DNA from: Adiantum capillus-veneris
Taxonomy: Eukaryota > Streptophyta > Polypodiopsida > Polypodiales > Pteridaceae
Reading direction: 5' to 3'
Assembly (NCBI GenBank): GCA_014529385.2
Contig: CM043942.1
Location: 63,769,184-63,833,183, forward strand
Length of the DNA stretch: 64,000 nt
The position numbers were made by a program, and so were the translations under genes. The notes under the pieces were generated by a model. That model was not told where the DNA came from and made no database searches. It saw only the letters and a list, made by a program, of their open reading frames with translations. Below, one piece after another: positions 1-10,770 of this stretch (its first letter is position 1; each line of letters opens with the position of its first letter).

Positions 1-18
1 ACCTGCTCTGATACCAAA
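1..18 (-). other. tRNA-iMet primer-binding site of a minus-strand copia element
   Basis: On the minus strand this reads TGGTATCAGAGCAGG, directly after the 3' end of an LTR. That is the standard plant copia PBS complementary to the 3' end of initiator tRNA-Met. The element's internal region must lie to the left, outside the window. Confidence 0.85.
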
Positions 19-242
19 TGTTGTAATTAGGGTTGCAGAGAACACACATAGCTTGGAGAAGATGAAGGAAGCTCAAGGAACACAATAGAGAGTGTGTTAC
101 TTAATGTGCAATGGAAAGATAGATATCCCTAGAGAGATGGGCGTATATACAATGCACGGGGGAGAACCTCCTAAAGAGGGAAAAAATGCCCCGGCGGTCC
201 TAGTGTGTTCACACACATCACTACCACATGTATATGGTAACA
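19..242 (-). repeat. LTR (5' LTR) of a copia element, D family
   Basis: This is the reverse complement of the ~226-bp LTRs of element D at 34674-34899 and 39664-39890, starting TGTTACCATATAC and ending in ACAACA on the minus strand. Followed by a PBS, it is the 5' LTR of a minus-strand copy whose body is off the left edge. The flanking pentamer TTGCA (243-247) would be one half of its target duplication. A solo LTR with residual PBS is the alternative. Confidence 0.85.
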
Positions 243-789
243 TTGCAGATTGTGTCAATATGACGCTTTGAAATGAATGATGTAGATGTCATAAGAAATG
301 ATAGATAGAGACAGGGAGATAGAGAAAAAGAGAGAAGACGTGACACTAGATGTGGTCCTAAATCCAAGTACCGTAGTACGTGAGCTCCTCATACTTGACA
401 CCAAAACCCATAAAAGAATTTTGACTATCAACCCCTCTGGAGGTCTTGGTAATAGATTCGTTATAACCATTGCTTTACAAAAAGAATAAACATGAAGAAA
501 ATAATCGTGAGTCTCCTCGGATAGAACTGGATAACTTAAGCCTTAGCAAAAGTTTGTTGTATTGTTGCATGATTCTGACAATGATGCGAACATCAAGTCC
601 AAGATATGAAAGATCATATAGAACATGAATCAAAGCAGCATGCAAACTTTAAAGACTATTTGACTTTCAAGAAACAATGATATAATGCAATTCACACGAC
701 TTGCTTGAGTCCCTATGAGACCCCCCTAATTTTCAGTTCCTCTTAGCATCAATATTTATGCCATCTTGCACTAGAAAACTATGGAAACT
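243..789. other. No recognisable gene
   Basis: I see only short ORFs without recognisable motifs. The stretch could hold degraded 3' sequence of the pseudogene next to it, but nothing in it matches confidently. Confidence 0.4.
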
Positions 790-1556
790 TAATGTGCTCA
801 ATATGCATTACCAGAATTCTAACATCAAGATTCACGACTCCATTATTAGCAGTGACTTTAACACGTAGTGTACGAGACAAAATCTTGGAAGAAGAACCAG
901 TGAAATGTTCATCCTTTGATTCTGCCAGCACATTCGGAACAACCAAATTGACTTCAGGATCCTGGGAAGTGGGTCATGCATCTATTTGAGACAGAGGAGA
1001 AACACCTATGGGAGAAGGCTCTAAAGGAATATCGGCATCAATTGCTGGGAATTGCATCTCTTGCTGTATATCAGATTTTGGACGTGAAGAAGTTGAGTAG
1101 CTGCTCTGCTCCTGAGAATACCTCTCAAAACCTACAACCGTTTGGATATCCGCAAAAGAAGGGAGGTCTATTGGAGGTCGCATGCAGCCACTCTTTAGAG
1201 CACCTAAAGCATCCTACATTGCCATAATCGATACACACATAAGCGATAAGGGGTAAGCCACATTTGTAATCCCAACTCCTCCAATTCTATGGGAGGCAGA
1301 ATGGGGTTCTCCCACCTCCTGCCAGCATGGTTGCCATTTTCGTTGTACCAGGTGCAATCTTACAAAAATCTCGCAGCTCATCTTTGGAACATAATGCATC
1401 TATAAAGATCACATCAGCATGAGCATTAGACATGGCTTGTGCTCTCCATAGAGCCTCCTCCATAGAAACTGCTTGCCGGGAATCCGTTTGTCCAACAATA
1501 ACTATGTCGAGTGAGCGAGGGAGCATGGACGTGCAATGGATCCCAAGGAGTCGCAC
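790..1556 (-). pseudogene. Carboxyvinyl-carboxyphosphonate phosphorylmutase-like pseudogene (C-terminal half)
   Basis: The minus strand from about 1510 encodes DIVIVGQTDSRQAVSMEEAL, followed by a segment like ADVxFIDAL and a GGGxTP loop. After a frameshift near 1290-1330 it continues with VAYPLSL. These match the ICL/PEP-mutase superfamily of plant CPEP phosphonomutase-like proteins, which are probably plastid enzymes that cleave or form C-C or C-P bonds. Further on come LPSFADIQTVVGF and a C-terminal SRTLRVKV segment near 840-880. Lesions: the frameshift, an in-frame TAG at 1214-1216 and an in-frame TGA at 974-976. No intron is evident across about 700 bp and the N-terminal half is absent, so it is either a truncated processed copy or a gene fragment carried here. 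Identification rests on remembered family motifs. Confidence 0.7.
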
Positions 1557-2286
1557 CAGTATTGCAGCTTATTACATAAGAGGTAGTGATCATGGTATTG
1601 CGGCATCATGTGAATGCAGGCAGGTGAGTGCTACATGCCCGCTAAAGATTCATTCTTTGCACTCCAGTCTAGGGACGAGAAGGAGAGAAGGTGCCCAATC
1701 AACTTTTACATGGGTGCTCAAAAGAGATAGAAAAGGTGACGTATTTGAGAGCGTGGGGAAGAGAGAAAGAGAGGGTGTAGTGGTGGTAGAGAGTCGATAT
1801 GTAGTTAGGTTCATGTTATGTGCTATGTAGCTGCCAGTTGATGAGAGAGAGAGGTAGATTTACATGGCCATTGAGTGGGAAAATAATAAAAAAGAAAAAT
1901 TGGTGTGGTCGTGAGTAGTCTAAAAAAACTGCGCTGCAAAGTTTACTCAAAGGAGGAATGCACAGTGAGTGTGTGGGCTCGAGTTGGGGTTCAATGCAAG
2001 CCTCACGAGGAGTGGAAGATGGCGCATGCAGCCCTAGAGTGACAACCTTGGTACTATGCATGCAACCATTCAACACAGCCAGAGGCAAGCATGTGTTAGT
2101 GAATGGCCAAGTTGATCTAAGGTGTCCGATTAAGGGTATGATTTGGAGAAGCAAAGGCATGCAAAGTAAGGAAACTGCAGGTCCCAGTTGGTGAGTGTTG
2201 GTGAGTTGCATGGCGGTAGGAGATTCGGGGGACGTCTAGTTGGGAGTTGGCCTGCGGGTGAGGCTTAGCACCCGATCAAGGCAGCC

Positions 2287-2289
<3 letters not shown>
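1557..2289. other. No recognisable gene
   Basis: Both strands contain only short, low-information ORFs. I see no conserved motif, LTR end or tandem structure. Confidence 0.4.

Positions 2290-2341
<52 letters not shown>
2290..2341. repeat. (GT)26 microsatellite
   Basis: Uninterrupted GT dinucleotide run of 52 bp. It creates artificial Thr-His ORFs on the minus strand. Confidence 0.97.
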
Positions 2342-2342
<1 letters not shown>

Positions 2343-3186
2343 GTTGGTTGGCAGATATGTGGCCAAGCGATGTGCAGTTTGCTAGTCTGCATAGGTGCCA
2401 GGTTAGGGGGTTGTAGTGTGTGCCTGATGAACATCGGCTCTTGACGCTAGTCGCAATCAATGCCATCAACAACACTCCACTCCAGAGTCGGTGAGTGGGC
2501 GCACCATGCATGGTGAGGAGGGCGGCTATGGTTTGTGTGCAACCCACGAAAGTGGAGGGAGGGAGATGCAGTCGCGGACAAGTCCCTCGTGGTGGTGCAT
2601 CATGAAGCCTGGACTGGAGACATGGCGGATCCTTGTAGGGGGGAAAAGGAAGTGTCTTCATACAGACGAGGTCTAACACGCATGTGCAATTAGAGATATA
2701 TAAAAAGAAAAATTTGGAGGTGGCTCCCACGGAGTGGGGTCCTTGACCAGACAGCAACACACATAGGGAGTGCTTGAGGTCGCTTGGGATAGCTTCGTAA
2801 GATGTTCAGATTCTCGCCTTCCTCTTCTTCTTCTTTTAGGTGTTGTAAATCTCACTAATCAGTGCAATTATGACCATGCAAATCTTTTTCTTCTTATACA
2901 AGAGCAATCACAAGAGTCACTGTTATTGATTATTATTCTCCAATTTATCATAATTAGATCCTTAATTATACTAGTCATGTGGTAGTTTACAATCATGAAG
3001 AAGATTTGTACTGAATGATGAGAAATTATAATTACTAAACAATCCAAGTGCATTTACAATCTTAGGAAATTGAAGATAATCACCTACATATAACTTCAAA
3101 CAATAAATAATTAAGTTTAAGGTAAGCATGACTCCTCTCTACTATCGATCATCTCCACAGCTATGATTATTGTGAGTTCAAGAGCG
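2342..3186. other. No recognisable gene
   Basis: Mixed-composition sequence becoming AT-rich after 2870. No ORF with recognisable content. Confidence 0.4.
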
Positions 3187-3208
3187 TATCCATAGCTCTG
3201 ATACTACT
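3187..3208 (-). other. PBS-like sequence, possible old LTR border
   Basis: On the minus strand this reads TAGTATCAGAGC, one base from the copia iMet PBS, preceded by sequence ending TTGTAGCA. An LTR remnant could therefore extend rightwards from about 3208 through the GA and CA repeats. I cannot find its other end or a partner copy. Confidence 0.3.
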
Positions 3209-3406
3209 GCTACAAATGGAGGTGCGGTTGCCCTACAAAGTATGAAAATAACATGCTACAATCCATAAACGAGCGAATCTGCATACCTGACAACTCGCAC
3301 ATGCACGTAATCCAAGCTATACACGAATTGAGGGAGACAGGGAGCGGGATAGAATGTGAGAGCACGTGCAAGCACACCTCCTAGAGTAGAGTACTATGCC
3401 GGCATG

Positions 3407-3410
<4 letters not shown>

Positions 3411-3457
<47 letters not shown>
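3411..3457. repeat. (GA)n microsatellite
   Basis: Uninterrupted GA run of about 23 units. The long Arg-Glu and Ser-Leu ORFs here are products of this repeat. Confidence 0.97.
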
Positions 3458-3460
<3 letters not shown>

Positions 3461-3825
3461 AGGAGAGGAGAGAAGAATAAGACGACCTGGGTGCAATCTC
3501 TCCCCGTGCAAGTGAGCAACAACGGTGTCGTCGGTGCTCTAGGAAGGAGGGGGCTCACACTGGCGTTCTTTGGCATGAAAAAGAAGACACCTTATAAGGA
3601 AAAAAAAATTTATTTTTGTTTTTTGGAGGGCTGCTCAAAGTTTTTTGGGAGGAGAAAGAGAGCCTACACAGAGGCACAAATTTTTGTACTCATCTTTTGG
3701 ATAAGAAGCTTACCATCGTCGAGTATTTGTCGATACTCCCACCCGCTCTTTTCTCTGCTCTATCACTTTGATTATGTTTGCCAATGTCGGCGTGGTCGTG
3801 TAGTGCCCCGATCCGGGTGCAGTAT

Positions 3826-3830
<5 letters not shown>

Positions 3831-3861
<31 letters not shown>
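3831..3861. repeat. (AC)15 microsatellite
   Basis: Uninterrupted AC run. The His-Thr and Cys-Val ORFs across it are artefacts. Confidence 0.95.
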
Positions 3862-3864
<3 letters not shown>

Positions 3865-4194
3865 CGAGAATTTTCTGTGTGTTTTGTGGTGCGTGTAATC
3901 AAAGTTGTGAGAGCATGGTGTGAGTTTGATTTCTCCAAGATGTCCATGTGCATGTTGTCGTACTGTGGCAAGCTTTTTTTGGGTGAAATTGTGTTGTTTC
4001 AAATGTGTTTTATGAGAGAAGTGGGGTGTTGTGAGTGCCCTAGACTATAGAGAGGCATATGTGTGTGTTTCTAGGTGTGTTCCCATTCATCCTCTTAATC
4101 TTCTGGTGCTCCCACTGAGGATCGTCTGATTTATTTTAATTGAAGGTGTAGTTGTGGTTTTGGAGCTGCTGGATGTGCAATTTTTGAAGAGTAG

Positions 4195-4720
4195 GTGCTA
4201 TTAAAGATGGCGGGTTTTCCAATTTTCACTAGGGTTGAAGATGCAAAAACTTGGTTGCACGATTATGGTCTGTTTGTGCTAGAGAGAAGGTTGTCAAGAG
4301 ATGAAGGCGCAGTTCAAGTTTTTTCACTTTTGGTTCGTGGTAAAGCCAAGAGATGGTACGACGAATTACTTGATGAAGAAAAGCTAGATTGGATGACTTT
4401 GGAAGCGGCCTTTTGACGCCCATATGTGCTAGATATGCAACTGCATGAAGTAAAGTGGAAGCTGGATGGCCTAAGCAAAGCTTGCATCGAGATTTTTGAG
4501 CATTAATGTGGGAATTTGAAGCTCTTTGGGGTCAATTGACAGAGGGAACTATTGCAGATAATGTTGATTTTTTGAAGTTGAGCAAGTTCATGGATTGTCT
4601 CCATGAGGAGGTTCGAGATAAATTCAAGGCAGATGGGCTTATGAATGAGGAAAAAGCATTTAATTTGGAAAGAGGTAACACCAAGTAGATCTTAAAGAAG
4701 CGGAAAGCTATGCAAGCTCT
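4195..4720 (+). pseudogene. Ty3/gypsy gag fragment, element G, left half
   Basis: The translation contains AKTWLHDYGLFVL, then VRGKAKRWYDEL and LDWMTLEAAF, which is the retrotransposon gag (Retrotrans_gag) domain that forms the capsid-like particle. After a stop at 4414 the homologous frame resumes at 4506 (MWEFEALWGQL). The reading frame is cut at 4720 by copia element C, and sequence of the same type resumes at 10278. No LTR of G is recognisable, so it is a fragment older than C. Confidence 0.7.
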
Positions 4721-5494
4721 TGTTAGGAAATAAGACGTAGCTAAATAGATAATTGAGTAGATTACTTAATGGAGAGAGACAAATTTACATACACGAGATT
4801 ATAGAGTAGAGAGAGAGAGAGAGAGTACACACGATATACGTGGTTCACCCAATGTGGGCTACGTCCATGGGAAAGCAGCCACTCAATGGCTTTAGTACTT
4901 CAAAACAAGAAGTAGTTTACAAAGGGATTATACCCTTAATGGAGCTCCCGCCTTGCTTCACTCTCACCACCTCACACTCACCTTGTTGCATCAACATCAC
5001 ACTATGAAATGTGTGTAGAAATGGCCTCCTTTTATAGGCCAAAAGGGCTGCCCTCTCTTATGAGAGACAGCCATGTGTAGCCGCCCTTGTGCGAATAAGT
5101 CCAAATCGGACCCTCCAATCCGCCCATGTGTGGCCGCCCTTGAGAAGACAAGTCCGCTCTTGAATTCGGCCACCAGCCACCGGCCATTGACTTCCGACCA
5201 CCCGCCATTGGCCATTGACTACCGGCCAACCGACCGGTTGTTTTCCGACCACTTTCCGGGCGCCGTCCGGCCATAATATTCCGGCGAAAAAGAATATTCC
5301 AGCGAAAAAAAAGTCTTGGGGGCCTCCGCCCTTGAGGCCTTTAAAGTTACCCCTGATTCTTGTCCGTGAAAATTTTGGTTTCCGGTGAGTGATTTTCCTT
5401 CACGCACGATGGCTTCTCCTCATAATGGGGGCCTTACAAATGTGCGCTTTTACCACAGAAAATTACAAGGGTAAATCAAGCTCCATACTTAACA
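4721..5494 (-). repeat. 3' LTR of copia element C
   Basis: 774 bp, near-identical to 9510-10277. It includes a (GA)n run near 4805-4825 and a GC-rich minisatellite of GGCCGGT-type units near 5160-5250. The size difference from the other LTR comes mainly from a short repeated AATATTCC/GCGAAAAA segment near 5275-5310. Confidence 0.95.
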
Positions 5495-5505
5495 ATCTCC
5501 CACTT
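5495..5505 (-). other. Polypurine tract of element C
   Basis: On the minus strand it reads AAGTGGGAGAT immediately before the 3' LTR, which is the usual plant copia PPT that primes plus-strand DNA synthesis. Confidence 0.85.
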
Positions 5506-5554
5506 GGAGACTGATCTCCAAACCAAACCTGTGACTGCTTTCCATTCTGGCTTC

Positions 5555-8500
5555 TTATCCTTGAATGCCGATTGAAGATGAGCAAAAGCTCAACTTCTCC
5601 TTGTTGACCACCTTTGTAAACATGTCTGCAGGATTTTCACTTGTATGCACCTTTCCTAGCTTTAGTTGTCCCTCTTCCAAAAGAGTGTGTATGAAGTGAT
5701 ATCTCACCTCGATGTGCTTTGTCCTTGAATGAAAGGCTGAGTTCTTCGCAAGATGGATAGCGCTTTGGCTATCACTATACAAGACACAATTGTCTTGTTT
5801 GAATCCAAGCTCTTCTAAGAATCTGTGAAGCCACAGAATTTCTTTGCTTGCCTCCGTCATTGCTACATACTCTGCTTCTGTGGTAGAAAGTGAAACCACT
5901 TTCTGCAGCTTTGAAGCCCAGCTTACTGTTGTGCCTCCAACCGTGAACACATAGCCAGTAGTGCTCCTTCGAGTATCTTTGTCACCTGCCATATCTGCAT
6001 CAGCATACCCTTCTAGAAAAATATTAGTTCCTCCAAAATACAAAGCATTTGTTGTTGTCCCTTTTAGATACCTAAGTATCCACTTCACAGCTTGTCAATG
6101 CTCTTTACCAGAGTTGTCCATGAACCTACTCACAACTCCCACTGCATGTGCAATTTCTGGCCTTGTCCAGACCATAGCATACATTAGAGAACCTACCGCT
6201 GCAGCATATGGAACTTTAGACATACAGGCTATCTTCTCTTGTGTCTTTGGACACATATCCTTCGTTAGTTTAAAATGACTAGCCAAAGGTGTAGAAACTG
6301 GTTTTGCATTTTGCATTGCAAACCTTTCTAGTACCTTCTTGATGTAATCTTCTTGAGATAGCTTTATTGTCTTCTTCGTCCTGTCCCTTGATATTTTCAT
6401 ACCAAGTATCCTCTTTGCAGCACCTAAATCTTTCATTGAAAAAGATTTGGACAGCTCCTCTTTTAGGTCTTTGATGTCCTGCATGTTAGCACTTGCAATC
6501 AATATGTCATCAACATACAACATTAGGATGATGAATTTCCCATCTCCCAAATTCTCCGTGTAGACGCAGTGATCCGAGTTGCATCTTGTGAATCCATGAT
6601 CCAACATCCATCGATCAAACTTCAAGTACCATTGTCTTGATGCTTGCTTTAAACCATACAATCTCTTCTTTAATCTGCAAACCATTTTCTCCTTACCTTT
6701 TACTTCATACCCCTTTGGTTGAAGCATGCAGATTTCCTCCTCTAAGTCACCGTGAGGGAATGCCGTATTTACATCCATTTGCTCGAGATTTAGATCATGA
6801 GAAGCCACAAGGCTTAAGACAAGCCTAATTGAGTTCATTTTTACAACAGGAGAAAATATTTCATTGAAGTCAATACCTTTCTTTTGAGAAAACCCTTTTA
6901 CCACAAGCCTAGACTTGTACCTTTTCTTCCCACCTTCTTCTTCCTTCAGCTTGTACACCCATTTGTTTTGAAGTGCCCGCTTACCTTTAGGCAACTCAAC
7001 CAACTCCCATGTTTGGTTGCGATGTAGTGAGTCCATCTCCACTTGCATGCTCTTCGTCCATTCTTCTTTGGATTCATGTTGCATAGCTTCTTCGTATGAT
7101 TCCGGCTCTCCAGAATCTGAGATCAAGAGATGGTTGAAGGAAGGAACAAACCTTTCTGGAGGTCTACTTACTCTTGTAGATCTTTGGGGAATAGGTTGAG
7201 GCTCCTCATTTGGTTGACGTTGTTGCACATTGTCACTGTTTGCAGTCCTTGAGTCTTCACCGTCCTCAAGCTCCATGTACTCATCACCTGTTTCTTTTGT
7301 TTGTTTTCTTTCCAAGTAATCTTTGTACATATTTTGTTCGTTAAAAATTACATCCCTACTCCTTAAGATTTTACCATCTTCAGGATTCCATAGGCGATAC
7401 CCAAAGTCTCCTTCTCCATAGCCAATGAAGAAACACTTTTTGGACTTTGCATCTAGCTTTGATCTTAGGCTTCTATCTATGTGCATGAAAGCCTCACACC
7501 CAAACACTTTGAGAAATGCATAATTCACCGGTTTACTTGTCCATGCCTCTTCTGGAACTCCTCCATCCAAAGCCATTGAGGGTGACCGATTGATTAAGTA
7601 CATAGACGTACTTACAGCTTCCGCCCAAAGCTCAAGCGGTAGGCCTGCATGTAGCCGCATGCTTCGTGCTCGTTCCATGATTGTCATGTTCATCCTTTCC
7701 GAAATCCCATTTTGTTGAGGTGTCCTTGGGGTTGTCCTTTGCCTCCGAATGCCATTGGTAGCACAAAAGCTTTCAAAAGCTTGGCTGCAATATTCGCCTC
7801 CATTGTCGGATCTGAGGCATTTAACCTTGGTACCTGTTTCATTCTCCACAAAGGCTTTCCACCTTTGAAATATGGAAAATACATCGGATTTATTCTTCAT
7901 GACATAAACCCATGTTTTTCTAGTTGCATCGTCTATGAATGTTACATATTATAATGAGCCACCAAGTGATGGTGTACTTGCAGGACCCCAAACATCAGAA
8001 TGAACCAACTCAAGTTTTTTATTTTTTCTTTCATTTCCTGATTTTTTAAATTTTACCCTCTTTTGTTTACCATAAACACAATCTTCACAGAACTCTAAGT
8101 CCACTTCTTTCAAACCTGGTAGAAGCTTCTTTGTTTGAAGGATTTGCATTTCTTTGGCACTCATATGCCCAAGTCGGTAGTGCCACACCGCACTGTCAAC
8201 TTCTGTAGTTGCTGCACAAGCTGAAGGTTGCGTGCTAACAGTACACAAGTAAAGTGTACCAACTTTTTCACCCTTGGCAACCACCAAAGATCCCTTTGAG
8301 ATCTTCCACCGTTTGTTTCCGAATGCAATGTTGTGACCTTCATCGTCCAATTGTCCTGTAGAGATCAATTTTTTACGAAGAGAAGGAACATGCCTAACAT
8401 CTTTAAGCTTCCATTTATTTTCGTTAGCAATTTTGACAGAAACTGTACCTTTGCCAACAATCTCACAAGCTTCATTTTCTCCCAAGTATACATACCCAAA

Positions 8501-9438
8501 ATTACCTTTGGTGTAGTCTTGGAAATGTTTCTTGTGTGGTGTCGCATGGAATGAAGCCCCGGAATCTACTATCCAGGAATTAGACACATTGTCTAATGAG
8601 AGAATTAGAGCATCTTGCTCTACTTTACCTGCCACATTGGCCTCCGATGTTGGCTTGTTGTCTTGAGACTCGGTCTCCTTCTTCTTCTTGGACCAGCAAT
8701 CCTTCTTGACGTGGCCCTTCTTGCCGCAGTTCCAACATTCAAGAACTGGCTTTGTTCGTGACTTGCTCCGTCTTGAGCGATCACGACCCTTTTGGTTTTT
8801 GAACCTCTCCTTAAGCCTTCCTCTTGTTTCCACTGATAGTGCGGCACTTGATGATTCTCCTGTGCTTCTCCTTCGCATTTCCTCGCTTAGGAGAACACCC
8901 ACAACATCATCAAACTTAAGAGTATTTGTGTCAGAGATAGAATTACTTACAGCCATCACAAGGCTGTCCCAACTATCCGGTAGAGATGATAGTATAAGGA
9001 GAGCTCGCACTTAGTCATCGAAATTGATTTTCACTGATTGAAGTTGACTTATGTTTGTGTTAAAGTCATTTAGGTGTTCTGCAACTGAACCATCCTCTGC
9101 CATCTTTAGATTGAACAAGCGCTTCATAAGAAATACCTTATTGGATACCGATGGTTTCTCGTAGAAGTCGTCAAGTGACTTCATCAAGTCCTCCGTGGTC
9201 TTCATCTCAAAAACATTGAAGGCCACCGTTGACGCCAAGCTTAACCGGATTGTTCCCAGTGCCTTTCGATCAAGGACAATCTATGCTTCATCTGCCATTG
9301 TTGCGGGCTTCTTCGCAAGACTGCCTAGTGGCAAATAGAGGTCCTTCTGGTAGAGATAGTCTTCAATCTGCATCTTCCAATGTTGGTAGTTTTTGCCGTT
9401 GAACTTTTCAATCTTGAGCTTCCCTTCCTCCGCCATAA
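5555..9438 (-). pseudogene. Copia gag-pol polyprotein of element C
   Basis: From about 9238 to 5555 a single frame is interrupted only by stops. Order: gag (UBN2-type); zinc knuckle CWNCGKKGHVKKDC (about 8737-8696); retropepsin WIVDSGASFHAT (active-site Asp near 8566); GAG pre-integrase HHCC; integrase core with SDNGGEY and PQQNGISER; reverse transcriptase with YVDD at 6506-6517; and RNase H with SDSQSA and TKHIEVRYH. Comparison with element E shows the stops replace Trp near 9282, Glu at 9011, Tyr at 7949 and Trp at 6089, and that a 2-bp indel near the ATG (9438) shifts the first codons. The product would mediate its own reverse transcription and integration, but this copy is dead without helpers. 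Confidence 0.92.
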
Positions 9439-9489
9439 ATCCCACTCAATTCAAGGAATCCTTTCCTTGAGATAATTTAGCTACGAGCA

Positions 9490-9507
9490 AACCTTGCTCT
9501 GATACCA
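9490..9507 (-). other. tRNA-iMet primer-binding site of element C
   Basis: On the minus strand it reads TGGTATCAGAGCAAGG, two bases after the end of the 5' LTR. It is complementary to the initiator tRNA-Met 3' end. Confidence 0.9.
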
Positions 9508-9509
9508 GT

Positions 9510-10277
9510 TGTTAGGAAATAAGACGTAGCTAAATAGATAATTCAGTAGATTACTTAATGGAGAGAGACAGATTTACATACACGAGATTATAGAGTAGAG
9601 AGAGAGAGAGAGAGAGAGTACACACGATATACGTGGTTCACCCAATGTGGGCTACGTCCACGGGAAAGCAGCCACTCAATGGCTTTAGTACTTCAAAACA
9701 AGAAGTAGTTTACAAAGGGATTATACCCTTAATGGAGCTCCCGCCTTGCTTCACTCTCACCACCTCACACTCACCTTGTTGCATCAACTTCACACTATGA
9801 AATGTGTGTAGAAATGGCCTCCTTTTATAGGCCAAAAGGGCTGCCCTCTCTTATGAGAGACAGCCATGTGTAGCCGCCCTTGTGCGAATAAGTCCAAATC
9901 GGACCCTCCAATCCGCCCATGTGTGGCCGCCCTTGAGAAGACAAGTCCGCTTTTGAATTCGGCCACCGGCCACCGGCCATTGACTTCCGACCACCGGCCA
10001 TCGGTCATTGACTACCGAACACCGGCCAACCGACCGGTTGTTTTCCGACCACTTTCCGGGCGCCGTCTGGCCATAATATTCCGGCGAAAAAAAAAGTCTC
10101 GGGGGCGGAGGCCCCCGAGGCCTTTAAAGTTGCCCCTGATTCTTGTCCGTGAAAATTTTGGTTTCCGGTGAGTGATTTTCCTTCACGCACGATGGCTTCT
10201 CCTCATAATGGGGGGCTTACAAATGTGCGCTTTTACCACAGAAAATTACAAGGGTAAATCAGGCTCCATACTTAACA
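9510..10277 (-). repeat. 5' LTR of copia element C
   Basis: 768 bp. A TATA-like CTATAAAAGG lies on the minus strand at 9821-9830, so the transcription start should fall a few tens of bases to its left. The same motif exists in the left LTR and in element E. Confidence 0.95.
9821..9830 (-). promoter_or_regulatory. TATA box of the element C LTR promoter
   Basis: CTATAAAAGG on the minus strand inside the 5' LTR. The position and the conserved copy in element E (60979-60988) support promoter use. Confidence 0.6.
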
Positions 10278-10770
10278 GCTCTATTAAGTGCAGTGGTGCC
10301 TAGGCAGGCTGAAGCGATGGAAGTGACGCCAAGGTTGGTGCAAAGAGATATGTCAATGCAAGAGAAATTAAAGTTTTGACTGCAAAGAGATGGAGTGGTT
10401 TCTATGCCAAAGATGCCGGTCATGGAAGCTCCAACCGTGAAAGAAGAGCAAAGGGTTCTCGATTTGGTAGAAGATGCACAAGAAAATCCAAGTATGGTTA
10501 GTCAAGCTCCATTGATGTGTGCTAGAGATCAAAGAGTATGGTTTGTAGATGACGTTTAAGCAATGAAAGTAGAGAAAATCCCCAATCTTGAGACAAAAGT
10601 GGAGGTAGAAGCCGATGATAGCAGTTTTATGGATGTAGATACAACTTGGGAAACTAATTTGTCTCGCTCAAAGTATAAGGAATTTGATCTTTTGCATGTG
10701 GCTAAAGATATGAAAGATGTGTTAATGGATCAGGATGGCATGCACAATGATGCTCTGTTTGAAGCATGAA
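10278..10770 (+). pseudogene. Ty3/gypsy gag fragment, element G, right half
   Basis: Sequence of the same reading type as 4506-4720 resumes after element C's target duplication. It is a hydrophilic, acidic gag C-terminal or linker region (for example the 10563-10769 ORF beginning MKVEKIPNLE), with several stops. No protease or RT follows, so G is truncated here. Confidence 0.5.

Larger units (their letters stand above)
4721..10277 (-). mobile_element. Complete Ty1/copia LTR retrotransposon (element C)
   Basis: Two LTRs of 774 and 768 bp with TGTTA..AACA termini flank a minus-strand gag-pol region. The host pentamer GCTCT is duplicated at 4716-4720 and 10278-10282, as expected from integrase. 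A polypurine tract abuts the left LTR and an iMet PBS abuts the right LTR, so transcription runs right to left. It is inserted into gypsy gag G. Element E at 60521 is a second copy of the family in the opposite orientation. Confidence 0.95.

Noticed and set aside
1-16. tRNA gene remnant
   Set aside because: The tRNA-complementary bases are a primer-binding site next to an LTR end; no cloverleaf is present. The same applies to the other PBS sites.
3356-3898. 180-codon plus-strand ORF
   Set aside because: Bridges the GA and CA microsatellites, with Arg-Glu and His-Thr runs and no recognisable domain.
4997-5276. Overlapping Gly/Trp/Arg-rich ORFs in the C and E LTRs
   Set aside because: They follow the GGCCGGT minisatellite inside non-coding LTR sequence and recur identically in each LTR.
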